NCBI GenBank assembly: GCA_026645635.1 | Contig: JAPKMV010000201.1 | Span: 1 to 6,454, forward strand | Length of the DNA stretch: 6,454 nucleotides | Direction of reading: 5' to 3' | Origin: Caldilineaceae bacterium | Lineage (GTDB): Bacteria > Chloroflexota > Anaerolineae > Caldilineales > Caldilineaceae | Part shown: in pieces, positions 1 to 6,454 of the stretch | How the letters are laid out: every line of letters begins with the position of its first letter | Position numbering within the stretch: the stretch's first letter is position 1 | The notes under the pieces: model-generated | Told to the model about the DNA's origin: nothing | Databases searched by the model: none | The model's input: the letters and a program-made list of their open reading frames with translations, nothing else | Made by a program: the position numbers and the translations under genes

Positions 1-24
1 CACGACACGTCGTGCCCGCACCCT

Positions 25-166
25 GAGACACTGTTTGTATAGTCATCCCACTTTGACGCAGAGGCCCGCAGAGAAAAAGCAGAGGAGGTTTCGACCGGCA
101 TAGCCTCTGCGTTTCTCTGCATCTTTGCGACTCTGCGTTGAAATTGGTGACTTTACAAACAGTCTC
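25..166. repeat. Imperfect long inverted repeat (hairpin / MITE-like) with gcagag motifs
   Basis: The left arm (about 25-85) and right arm (about 104-166) are imperfect reverse complements. The outer ends read gagacactgtttgtatagtca and, on the other strand, gagactgtttgtaaagtcac. The inner parts contain GCAGAG at 58, 68 and 79, mirrored by CTCTGC at 105, 115 and 131. The RNA or single strand could fold into one hairpin of about 60-bp arms with a roughly 18-nt loop. No transposase and no clear target-site duplication is visible. It looks like a dispersed non-coding repeat; calling it a MITE or REP-like element is inference. Together with the rest of 1-237 it makes up the gene-free left end of the window. 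Confidence 0.7.
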
Positions 167-226
167 CGAGAGATTGGCAAGATACGTACACTCTGTCCAT
201 TATCGCGCCGGAGCGTTGATTTGAGT

Positions 227-232
227 AGGAGG
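227..232 (+). promoter_or_regulatory. Strong Shine-Dalgarno site for the TTG-started methyltransferase fragment
   Basis: AGGAGG lies 5 bases upstream of a TTG codon at 238. This near-perfect anti-16S match decides the start of the downstream reading frame and shows that its 5' end is an authentic gene start, although the gene is broken further on. Confidence 0.7.
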
Positions 233-237
233 AAATT

Positions 238-521
238 TTGACTGCCGATGAACAGACTCCGCGCCGATCATGGCCGCAGCGCGCCTATCTGTGGGCGTGC
301 GACCGGCTCTATCATGAGTTGGCGGGGAGCTACGACCCGATCAGTTGGCTGGTCAGTCTGGGCGGCTGGGACAATTGGCGGCGGCTGGCGCTGGATGTCG
401 TGCAAGGGCGTGTGCTGGAGTTGGGCTACGGCACAGGCGCGCTGTTGGCGACGCTGACCGCTGCCGGCCACCCCGTTGTCGGGCTGGAACTGGCGCCGTC
501 GATGCAGCGAGTCGCGGCGCA
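238..521 (+). pseudogene. 5' half of a class I SAM-dependent methyltransferase, truncated by fusion to another gene
   Basis: The intact part, residues 1-95 from a TTG start, looks like a small-molecule SAM-dependent methyltransferase. The N-terminal segment RLYHELAGSYDPISWLVSLG is typical of class I enzymes. Motif I is VLELGYGTG (about 59-67), and VVGLELAPSM (about 80-89) has the acidic residue expected to bind the SAM ribose. From about codon 96 the frame becomes an arginine/tryptophan-rich stretch with no methyltransferase motif and stops at 690, as expected of out-of-frame GC-rich DNA. The frame with sensible protein at that point is a different one and encodes another protein family. The C-terminal half of the Rossmann fold, including the later motifs, is missing, so the product is very unlikely to be active. 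The substrate cannot be inferred. Confidence 0.8.
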
Positions 522-998
522 GGGTGGGAAGCGGCGACGTTGGATGCGCGCACTGCCGGCGCGGTCGCACATCTGCCGCTGCTGGCATTGGCGGCGCCGT
601 TGCTCCGTCGCCGCCGGTTCTATGCGCGGCTCTGGCCGCGCCTGCAAGCCGCGCTGCGCATCGCCGAGGCGCCGCTGGCGGTGGACATGACCGCCTGGCA
701 CAGCTACGAGTTACGCTGGGGGCCGGCTGTGGTGCAGTTTCAGGTCGACGGGTGCACCGTGCTCACCGCGCCCGCGCCGGCAGGGCCGCTGGGTCTGGTG
801 GTCTGGCTCGACAATCAGTGGCTGGTGGCGCGGCCGGAGGGCAAGCTGCGCGGGGGCGTGCTGGCGCGTGGAGAGGCGCAGTGGCTGGAGATTGGGGAAT
901 GTGAGTTATCCTTCGAGCGGGCAAAGGGTGCGTTTCCGTCACCCGCTCACCCCCTCACGCCCTCACCTTGTCCTATCACCGCGGCGGGCCGGCCTTGA
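522..998 (+). pseudogene. 3' fragment of a concanavalin-A-like (GH16/LamG-type) protein
   Basis: In the third forward frame from about 522 the translation reads GWEAATLDA, then a hydrophobic segment (PLLALAAPLLRRRRF), then a beta-rich stretch with WHSYELRW, VVQFQVDG, GPLGLVVWLDNQW and AQWLEI. The pattern 'WH.YE..W....FxVDG' followed by 'GPLG..VW.DNQ' is typical of jelly-roll concanavalin-like folds such as GH16 and laminin-G relatives. From memory it also resembles uncharacterised Chloroflexota proteins. The N-terminal part is absent; the fragment begins where the methyltransferase frame ends. Family-like sequence fades by about 930. The remaining codons to the stop at 996-998 cross a TCAC-rich tandem repeat and overlap the 3' end of the convergent oxidoreductase by 23 bases, so the native C-terminus is probably altered. 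Family assignment is moderate; the fragment status is clearer. Confidence 0.6.
939..967. repeat. Short tandem array of 8-bp TCAC-led units
   Basis: TCAC recurs at 939, 947, 955 and 963 with an exact 8-base period and C/G-rich filler. It sits at the 3' end of the concanavalin-like fragment, just before the stop of the convergent oxidoreductase gene. Function unknown. Confidence 0.6.
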
Positions 999-1788
999 TG
1001 CGCGCCAGCATCTCCTCGTGGGAGCCGCGGCTGGCGAACAGGCTCTCGAACCACCAGGTGGCGCCTGCTTCAGCGTAGGCAGCCGGAAGATCGGCCTGTC
1101 CGGCAGCGGTGCAGCCAGCCACGGCGACGGCAAAGGGCGCGGCGCTGGTGCGGTGGCCATGAATCGCAGCCACCCGCGCCGCGATCTGCGCCGGCGCCAG
1201 CGTGATGTTCTGCTGCTCGTCCACCGTGCCGATCACCCACCCATCCCAGCGTGCGGCGCGGCGGTAAGCCGCCGGGCTGTCGCCGCCGATCCAGATGGGA
1301 ATGCGCGGCTGCTGCACCGGCCCAGGCACGAGCTGGACGTTCTCGAAGGCGAAATGCTCGCCGTGATGGGTGCCTGCCGCGCCTGCGAGCAAGTGCTCCA
1401 GGATCGCCAGGCTCTCGTCGAAGATGGCGGCGCGCTGCCGCGGTGTGCTATCCGGGTCGACCGGCGTGAAGTCGAAATCGACGCCGGCCCCCGCGCCCAG
1501 GATCACCCGCCCTTGGCTCAAGATGTCGAGGGCGATGAGGGTGCGCGCCAGCACATGCGGGCTGTAGCGGGGCAGCGGCGCCACGTCGGTGCACAGCTTG
1601 ATCCGCTGCGTGACGACAGCGACGGCGGCCAGCGTCACCCACGGATCGCCGGTCCCGTAGGGGAAGAGGACATGATCCCAGAGAGTGATCGCCTCCCAGC
1701 CGGCGGCTTCGGCGGCCTGCGCCAATTCGACGACCAGCCGCGGGTCGCTGTAGGGGCCAAAGGGAACCACTTCGATGCCAAAATGCAT
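976..1788 (-). CDS. LLM-class flavin-dependent oxidoreductase (luciferase-like, TIM barrel)
   Basis: The 270-residue protein belongs to the bacterial luciferase-like family (PF00296 type), cytosolic TIM-barrel enzymes that use FMN or coenzyme F420; sequence alone does not tell which. Visible family features, in order, are the first strand MHFGIEVVPFG, AAGWEAITLWDH (about 29-39), QRIKLCTDVAPLPRYSPHVL with ALDILSQGRVILGAGAG (61-102), and the late strand IPIWIGG (163-169). The length is close to that of short family members. The start chosen is the ATG at 1788, because AAGGAG lies about 6 bases upstream of it; an in-frame TTG at 1806 lies upstream of that site and would not use it. The gene is convergent with the broken concanavalin-like fragment and divergent from trpBA, and no operon partner is visible. 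Substrate is unknown. The fold assignment is firm. Confidence 0.88.
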   Translation of the reverse strand: MHFGIEVVPFGPYSDPRLVVELAQAAEAAGWEAITLWDHVLFPYGTGDPWVTLAAVAVVTQRIKLCTDVAPLPRYSPHVLARTLIALDILSQGRVILGAGAGVDFDFTPVDPDSTPRQRAAIFDESLAILEHLLAGAAGTHHGEHFAFENVQLVPGPVQQPRIPIWIGGDSPAAYRRAARWDGWVIGTVDEQQNITLAPAQIAARVAAIHGHRTSAAPFAVAVAGCTAAGQADLPAAYAEAGATWWFESLFASRGSHEEMLARIKAGPPR

Positions 1789-1936
1789 GGACGTCTCCTT
1801 GTGCAATTGACCGGATTGTTGTACGACCGTTGTTGCAACAGGTTAACAGACGCTCGTTTGCACGCTGTTCAGATCAGCGACAGGGCGCAACGTAGACACT
1901 CCGCAGCGTCGATGGTCGATTGCCCGCGCTGGCCAC

Positions 1937-1965
1937 TGTGGATTCCGGCCAACTTAATGTATGAT
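1937..1965 (+). promoter_or_regulatory. Possible promoter upstream of the trpBA leader
   Basis: TATGAT at 1960-1965 matches a sigma-70 -10 box in five of six positions. The hexamer 17 bases upstream (TGTGGA, 1937-1942) is a poor -35. If used, transcription would begin near 1972, giving a leader of about 210 nt before trpB. The rest of 1807-1983 shows no gene, RNA or convincing operator, and no T-box specifier or AGGGTGG-type sequence was seen in the leader. Confidence 0.25.
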
Positions 1966-2031
1966 GGGCAGCGTGTTCGATGAAATTTCCGACCTGCGCG
2001 GTCGTTCCTGGGGGGCGTCTCACCCAGACAA

Positions 2032-2159
2032 GTGGATAGGTTCGATAACCTGAACCGGCTTATCGGCCAGCCCCGGCGCCACAGGCCAAGATCGGGCGCA
2101 ACGATCCCTGCCCCTGTGGCAGCGGAAAGAAGTATAAGCATTGTCATGGACGAAAGTAA
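2032..2159 (+). pseudogene. SEC-C zinc-binding tail, apparently frameshifted small gene or SecA C-terminal remnant
   Basis: In one forward frame, positions 2088-2159 encode [20 protein letters not shown] followed by GRK and a TAA stop. This is an almost textbook SEC-C motif, the zinc-binding C-terminal tail of SecA, also found in other proteins. The ligands C-x-C and H-C are all present, and in SecA this tail binds SecB and ribosomes. The same frame is blocked by a stop at 2046-2048 and contains no start codon after it. The neighbouring frame, from GTG at 2032, reads [13 protein letters not shown] and would join it by a one-base change near the C-run at 2071-2074. The likely original was therefore either a small SEC-C protein or the end of a larger gene. 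It ends 21 bases before trpB. Motif identity is strong; whether it is a pseudogene, a sequencing error or a tiny expressed gene is open. Confidence 0.7.
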
Positions 2160-2180
2160 ACCGAAAACGGAGAACCGCTG

Positions 2181-3424
<1,244 letters not shown>

Positions 3425-3428
<4 letters not shown>

Positions 3429-4228
3429 CCGGCGTCGAACGAATTCAGGCGGTCTTTGCCCGCGCCCGAGCGGAGCAGCGCGCAGTCTTCATGCCCTACC
3501 AGGCAATGGGCTATCCCGACCGCGCGGCCACGCTGGAAATCATTCGCACGCTGGGAGACACAGGCGCCGAACTTTTCGAGATCGGCATTCCGCACAGCGA
3601 CCCGCTGGCCGACGGCCCTACGATCCAGACCGCGACCTACACCGCGCTGACCCAGGGCACCACGGTCGCAGACTGTCTGGCCATGACGCGCGAGCTGCGC
3701 GCCGCTGGCATGACGCAGCCTTTCTGCGCCATGACCTACTACAACCCGCTCTTTGCCTATGGGGTGCAGCGCTTTGTGGCCGACGCCGTGGCATCGGGCA
3801 TCGACGGGCTGATTGTGCCCGACCTGCCGCCGGAGGAATCCGAGGAACTGGAAGCCGCCTGCCGCGCGGCTGGCCTGGCGACGATCTATCTGCTGGCGCC
3901 CACGAGCACGGAGGCGCGCATCCGCTTCGTGGCCGGCCACTGCACCGGCTTCATCTACCTGGTCAGCGTCACCGGCATCACCGGCGCGCGCACGGAACTG
4001 CCGCCCGACCTGGCCGCCTTCATTGCCCGCGTGCGCAAACACACCGACCTGCCATTGGCCGTGGGCTTTGGCATCGGCGACGGCGCGCAGGCCGCGGCTG
4101 TAGCGCAGATCGCCGAGGGGGTGATCGTCGGCTCGGCGCTGGTGAAGGCGGCCACTGGCGAGGGTGGGCTGGCGCGCGTGGCGGCGTTGGGCGCTGAACT
4201 GGCTGCTGGGGTTAAGAGAGCGCGATAG
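3425..4228 (+). CDS. trpA: Tryptophan synthase alpha subunit
   Basis: TrpA cleaves indole-3-glycerol phosphate to indole and glyceraldehyde 3-phosphate and channels indole to TrpB. The 267-residue TIM barrel is of normal length. Both catalytic acids are present, E52 in [15 protein letters not shown] and D63 in the same stretch, matching E49 and D60 of the Salmonella enzyme. Other family marks are [33 protein letters not shown], and the phosphate-binding strands VGFGIGD and VGSALVK. The first strand reads [11 protein letters not shown], where many homologues have an I/V-T-A-G segment, a mild departure. The start ATG at 3425 overlaps the trpB stop by 4 bases, with AAGGAG at 3408-3413 inside trpB as a plausible ribosome binding site. 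The final codons run straight into a long hairpin repeat. Confidence 0.97.
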
Positions 4229-4319
4229 ACCGCGGATTTGGCGGATGCGGCGGATTTACGCGGATAAAAGCAGGAAAATCCGCGAGAATCCGTCTCATCC
4301 GCCAAATCCGCGGTCTATC
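4224..4319 (+). repeat. Long hairpin at the trpA 3' end (42-nt arms, 12-nt loop)
   Basis: Left arm 4224-4265 is the near-perfect reverse complement of right arm 4278-4319. The outer 24 bp (4224-4247 with 4296-4319) pair exactly and the inner 18 have four mismatches. The arms are built from gcggat/atccgc words. The left arm begins in the last sense codon of trpA and includes its stop. A transcript would form a very stable stem that could end or protect the trpBA mRNA, but no U-run follows, so it is not a canonical intrinsic terminator. The right arm is also most of the first 52-bp direct repeat. Confidence 0.75.
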
Positions 4320-4492
4320 ATGGCCACCAGGCGGATTTGCGCGAGTCTAAAAACATCCGCGAGAATCCGTCTCATCCGCCAAATCCGCGGTCTATCATGG
4401 CCACCAGGCGGATTGCGCGGATTTGCGCGAACCGAAAAACATCCGCGAGAATCCGTCTCATCCGCCAAATCCGCGGTCTATCATGGCCACCA
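4278..4492. repeat. Three identical 52-bp direct repeats with related spacers
   Basis: Identical 52-bp units occupy 4278-4329, 4355-4406 and 4441-4492, each starting atccgcgaga and ending catggccacca. The spacers are 25 bp (4330-4354) and 34 bp (4407-4440). They are related to each other: both begin ggcggatt and end aaaac, and the longer carries about 9 extra bases of gcgcggatt type. The true repeating unit is therefore about 77-86 bp. Spacers that are copies of each other, and the internal gcggat words, rule out a CRISPR array. Open frames crossing the array are by-products of the repetition. The array fills the trpA to acetyltransferase gap; the last copy ends 14 bases before the next start codon, so it could influence that gene's leader. 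Confidence 0.9.
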
Positions 4493-4506
4493 AACGAGAG
4501 TGATCT

Positions 4507-5067
4507 ATGTCAACGCGTATACACATCATCGATCTACCCGCGGACGACGCCGCGGTGCACCTGGCCATTGCGGAGATGTTGGTCGTCGCTTTTGCTGACA
4601 CGGGCGCCACTGCCTGGCCCGATGTCGAGGCTGGGCTGGCAGAAGTGCGCGAAGCGCTCGACCCGGAACGCATCAACCGCGTCGCTGTGGATGAGACGGG
4701 CGCAGTGCTCGGCTGGGTGGGCGGGATTCCTCAGTACGAGGGCAACGTGTGGGAACTGCATCCGCTGGTGGTGGCGCCCGCGCACCAACGCCGGGGCATC
4801 GGCCGCGCGCTGGTGGCCGACCTGGAGGCGGAGACACGGCGCCGTGGCGGGCTGACGCTCTGGCTGGGCACCGACGACGAGAACTACCGCACCAGCATCG
4901 GCGGCGTCGACCTCTACCCCGACGTGCTCGCACACCTGGCTGCCTTGCGCGATGTCACCGGCCATCCCTTCGCCTTCTACCAGCGCGTCGGCTTTGTCGT
5001 CGTCGGCGCGATGCCCGACGCCAACGGTCGCGGCAAGCCGGACATCTACATGGCGAAGCGATTGTAG
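4507..5067 (+). CDS. GNAT-family N-acetyltransferase, aminoglycoside 6'-acetyltransferase-like
   Basis: This 186-residue protein has a GNAT acetyl-CoA-binding core: strand 4 LHPLVVAP (about 84-91), then the pyrophosphate-binding loop QRRGIGRAL (94-102) of motif A, and the motif B region HPFAFYQRVGFVVVG (153-167). The C-terminal block, GVDLYPDVL, GHPFAFYQ, MPDANGRGKPDI and a final MAKRL, resembles, from memory, proteins annotated as aminoglycoside 6'-N-acetyltransferases or unassigned GNATs in environmental bacteria. Activity on aminoglycosides cannot be claimed from this; a housekeeping amine acetyltransferase is equally possible. The ATG at 4507 is preceded only by a weak GAGAG (4496-4500). 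The 5' leader lies directly after the repeat array, and no co-directional partner follows closely. Confidence 0.88.
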   Translation: MSTRIHIIDLPADDAAVHLAIAEMLVVAFADTGATAWPDVEAGLAEVREALDPERINRVAVDETGAVLGWVGGIPQYEGNVWELHPLVVAPAHQRRGIGRALVADLEAETRRRGGLTLWLGTDDENYRTSIGGVDLYPDVLAHLAALRDVTGHPFAFYQRVGFVVVGAMPDANGRGKPDIYMAKRL

Positions 5068-5158
5068 CCTCTACGGCATTGCACCCGCCCATCGACCCGT
5101 CCCACCTGACAAATTTGCGTAAGCATCCTTGACAATTACTCGCGAAAATGTCCCAGTT

Positions 5159-5169
5159 TGTGATAGACT
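5159..5169 (+). promoter_or_regulatory. Weak extended -10-like element upstream of the PHAX-domain gene
   Basis: TGTGATAGACT contains a TG followed after one base by TAGACT (5164-5169), four of six matches to TATAAT. A perfect TTGACA occurs at 5129-5134 but lies about 29 bases upstream, too far for a normal sigma-70 pair. The 164-bp gap 5068-5231 shows no other feature. A promoter here is expected from gene layout, but its exact position is uncertain. Confidence 0.25.
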
Positions 5170-5231
5170 GATGCGCAGTACGCACCCCCATTCGCCATTT
5201 ATCCGCACTCATATCAGGTGAAAGTGGTCGT

Positions 5232-6011
5232 ATGGACACGCATGAATATTACAACAGCAGTGAAGATGAACCAGACGACGTCGCGCCAGCGCCGGCTCTC
5301 CCACCTTCCCCGGAAATCGCTGCAATCGCAGCAGGGCTTAATGAACCGAATATCGAGTTGTTGAACCGCGTGGCAAGTGCGATCGGCATCGACGAGATGC
5401 AATCGCTCTATCAACGCACACAGGAGATCGAGGCGGCCGGCGGAATGCTCACCGTGCGTGGCAACCGTCGCCGTACACCAGGCGGTGTCTACTTCTTCCT
5501 CGTCAAGGAGATCATGACGCCCGAACAGGAAGAAGCCGTTTTTGGCGACCAAAGTGTCAACCCGGCCCAGCCGCGGCGGAAGCCTCAGCCCAAAGCCAGA
5601 CCGGAACCGCCCAAAGCTGAACAAGTGCGCGGCCTGCTTGCCACCGCGATCAAAGTCCCAGCAGCCCAAAAAGGAGCCGCGCTCATGAAGGCCACGGTTA
5701 TTGGCCGCCCCAAGCAGATCAAGAAGCTCAACAGTTGCGTCATGGTTGTGCTGGGGCTGAAACGGCCCCCGGTCATGCCGCCGGGGCTGCCGCCAATTCC
5801 CGACACATCGAATGCGACCATCGCCGTGTTCATTGCGGACAAGCAGTGGCCGCGAGTCGAGCAGGCGCTGCGCAACGACCCGCGCGACGAGATCATCGCC
5901 GAGGGCTATCCCATCAACGATCCCAAACACCAACTGACCGGTTTCTGGGCGCAGTCGTGTACGACCAAAGGTCTGCAACGAGCCAAGCGCACGCCGCGTC
6001 CCTACGAGTAG
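5232..6011 (+). CDS. PHAX-type RNA-binding domain protein with a possible C-terminal OB-like domain
   Basis: The 259-residue protein starts with an acidic, proline-rich tail (1-27). Residues about 28-93 look like the PHAX RNA-binding domain (PF10258): the helices IAAGLNEPNIELLNRVASAI, LYQRTQEIEAAGGML, then the hallmark RRRTPGGVYFFLVK (79-92). In animals this domain of the snRNA export adaptor binds single-stranded RNA; bacterial homologues exist but their role is unknown to me. A basic proline-rich linker (about 108-130) leads to a C-terminal region (about 150-250) with TVIGRP, ATIAVFIADKQWPRVEQAL, DEIIAEGYP and AQSCTTKGLQ. Its strand pattern recalls the SSB-type OB fold; that is inference. 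No signal peptide or membrane segment is seen, so it should be cytosolic. The ATG at 5232 has AGG-TGA about 11 bases upstream. The next gene begins 26 bases after its stop, so the two may be co-transcribed. Confidence 0.85.
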   Translation: MDTHEYYNSSEDEPDDVAPAPALPPSPEIAAIAAGLNEPNIELLNRVASAIGIDEMQSLYQRTQEIEAAGGMLTVRGNRRRTPGGVYFFLVKEIMTPEQEEAVFGDQSVNPAQPRRKPQPKARPEPPKAEQVRGLLATAIKVPAAQKGAALMKATVIGRPKQIKKLNSCVMVVLGLKRPPVMPPGLPPIPDTSNATIAVFIADKQWPRVEQALRNDPRDEIIAEGYPINDPKHQLTGFWAQSCTTKGLQRAKRTPRPYE

Positions 6012-6037
6012 ACGAGAAGAAAGCGAAGCCTTCACCC

Positions 6038-6454
6038 ATGCGCTATCCACCTTTCCGCGCCTGTCGCCCACTGTTCTTCGCCGTTCTCATCGGCCTGGCC
6101 GGGCTGGTCGCGCTCTTCGCCGCCACCGCGACACCCGCTGCGGCTGTCGATGATTCGGCTTGCACCGACGGCGAACAGCCCAGCGGCGCCATCTTCCGCA
6201 TCTGCCTGCCTGACGCGCCGATGCCGTGGAATGGCCAGTTGGTGGTCTATGCGCATGGTTATGTCGATCCGACGCAGCCGGTCGGGCTGCCGGAGGACCA
6301 GCTCAGCATTCCGGGCTTTGGCGCCATCGCCGATGTCGTCACGCTGCAAGGGTATGCCTTCGCCGCCACCAGCTACCGGCGCAACGGTCTGGCGATCCAG
6401 GAAGGCATCGACGATGTGATCGAATTGATCGACCTGTTCGAGGTGCGCGTAGGC
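6038..6454 (+). CDS. Secreted alpha/beta-hydrolase-like protein, N-terminal part (cut by the window end)
   Basis: An open frame runs from ATG 6038 to the last base with no stop, giving 139 residues. It begins with a classical signal peptide: basic residues R2, R7 and R10, a hydrophobic core (LFFAVLIGLAGLVALFAAT, about 12-30) and a likely cleavage after A36 (TPAAA then VDD). The mature start has two cysteines (C42, C56) that could pair outside the cell. Then PWNGQLVVYAHGYVDP (63-78) carries the His-Gly of an alpha/beta-hydrolase oxyanion region, and GYAFAATSYRRNGLAIQEGIDDV (105-127) fits the helix and strand before the nucleophile, which lies outside the window. Esterase/tannase-like or prolyl-oligopeptidase-like hydrolases are the nearest types; the substrate is unknown. 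The ribosome binding site is weak (GAGAAG at 6014-6019). The antisense strand is also open here but lacks family features. Confidence 0.8.
   Translation, partial: MRYPPFRACRPLFFAVLIGLAGLVALFAATATPAAAVDDSACTDGEQPSGAIFRICLPDAPMPWNGQLVVYAHGYVDPTQPVGLPEDQLSIPGFGAIADVVTLQGYAFAATSYRRNGLAIQEGIDDVIELIDLFEVRVG

Noticed and set aside
1..14. Small palindrome cacgac-ac-gtcgtg at the window edge
   Set aside because: A 6-bp stem with a 2-base gap is too short to call a terminator or operator without its upstream context.
868..1983. Long open frame on the plus strand (371 codons)
   Set aside because: It lies antisense to the oxidoreductase gene, is arginine/aspartate/histidine-rich without any family motif, and is a codon-bias shadow of GC-rich DNA.
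1961..2053. Short open frame with two Trp codons before trpB, as a possible attenuation leader peptide
   Set aside because: The two Trp codons are eight apart, there is no Shine-Dalgarno site, the ATG overlaps the only -10-like box, and no terminator/antiterminator pair was recognised.
4278..4492. CRISPR array
   Set aside because: There are only three units, the repeats are too long, and the spacers are versions of each other rather than unique; no cas gene is present.
4164..4855. Overlapping open frames through the repeat array (for example 4164-4598 and 4337-4855)
   Set aside because: Their repeated [20 protein letters not shown] peptides come from the DNA repeat and they then run out of frame through the acetyltransferase.
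5129..5134. Perfect TTGACA as a -35 box
   Set aside because: No acceptable -10 hexamer lies 16-18 bases downstream; the nearest -10-like sequence is about 29 bases away.
5214..6071. 285-codon minus-strand open frame opposite the PHAX-domain gene
   Set aside because: The plus strand carries a clear conserved domain signature; the antisense product has no recognisable motif.

Overview
This is a GC-rich bacterial window carrying ordinary housekeeping genes, decayed gene fragments and two families of hairpin-forming intergenic repeats. The gene complement suggests a Chloroflexota-like bacterium (Anaerolineae/Caldilineae type). That placement is inferred from remembered family resemblance and was not tested by any search. 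The features behind it are the methyltransferase/concanavalin-like fragments, an LLM-type flavin oxidoreductase, a bacterial PHAX RNA-binding-domain protein, and gcagag/gcggat-rich dispersed repeats.

Positions 1-237 hold no gene. They contain an imperfect inverted repeat (25-166) that could fold into one long hairpin. At 238-998 lies a chimeric pseudogene. The first ~95 codons of a SAM-dependent methyltransferase, with a good ribosome binding site, run out of frame into the C-terminal part of an unrelated concanavalin-A-like protein; the junction is at about 516-527. A convergent luciferase-like (LLM) oxidoreductase follows on the minus strand (976-1788).

The divergent region 1789-2180 contains no intact gene. 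It does contain a recognisable SEC-C zinc-binding tail (SecA C-terminus type), apparently frameshifted, ending 21 bases before trpB. Next come trpB and trpA, overlapping by ATGA and encoding the beta and alpha subunits of tryptophan synthase. No other trp gene is visible. A 42-nt-arm hairpin starts in the last codons of trpA and leads into three identical 52-bp direct repeats, which end just before a GNAT acetyltransferase gene resembling aminoglycoside 6'-N-acetyltransferases.

After a 164-bp gap, a 259-residue protein carries a PHAX-type RNA-binding domain (RRRTPGG signature), a fold best known from eukaryotic snRNA export, together with a C-terminal domain that may be OB-like. It is followed at 26 bases by the start of a secreted alpha/beta-hydrolase-like protein that runs off the window end. 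The most interesting items are the PHAX-domain protein, the repeat array between trpA and the acetyltransferase, the out-of-frame gene chimera and the SEC-C remnant. No clear defence system, CRISPR array, RNA gene or intact mobile element was seen.
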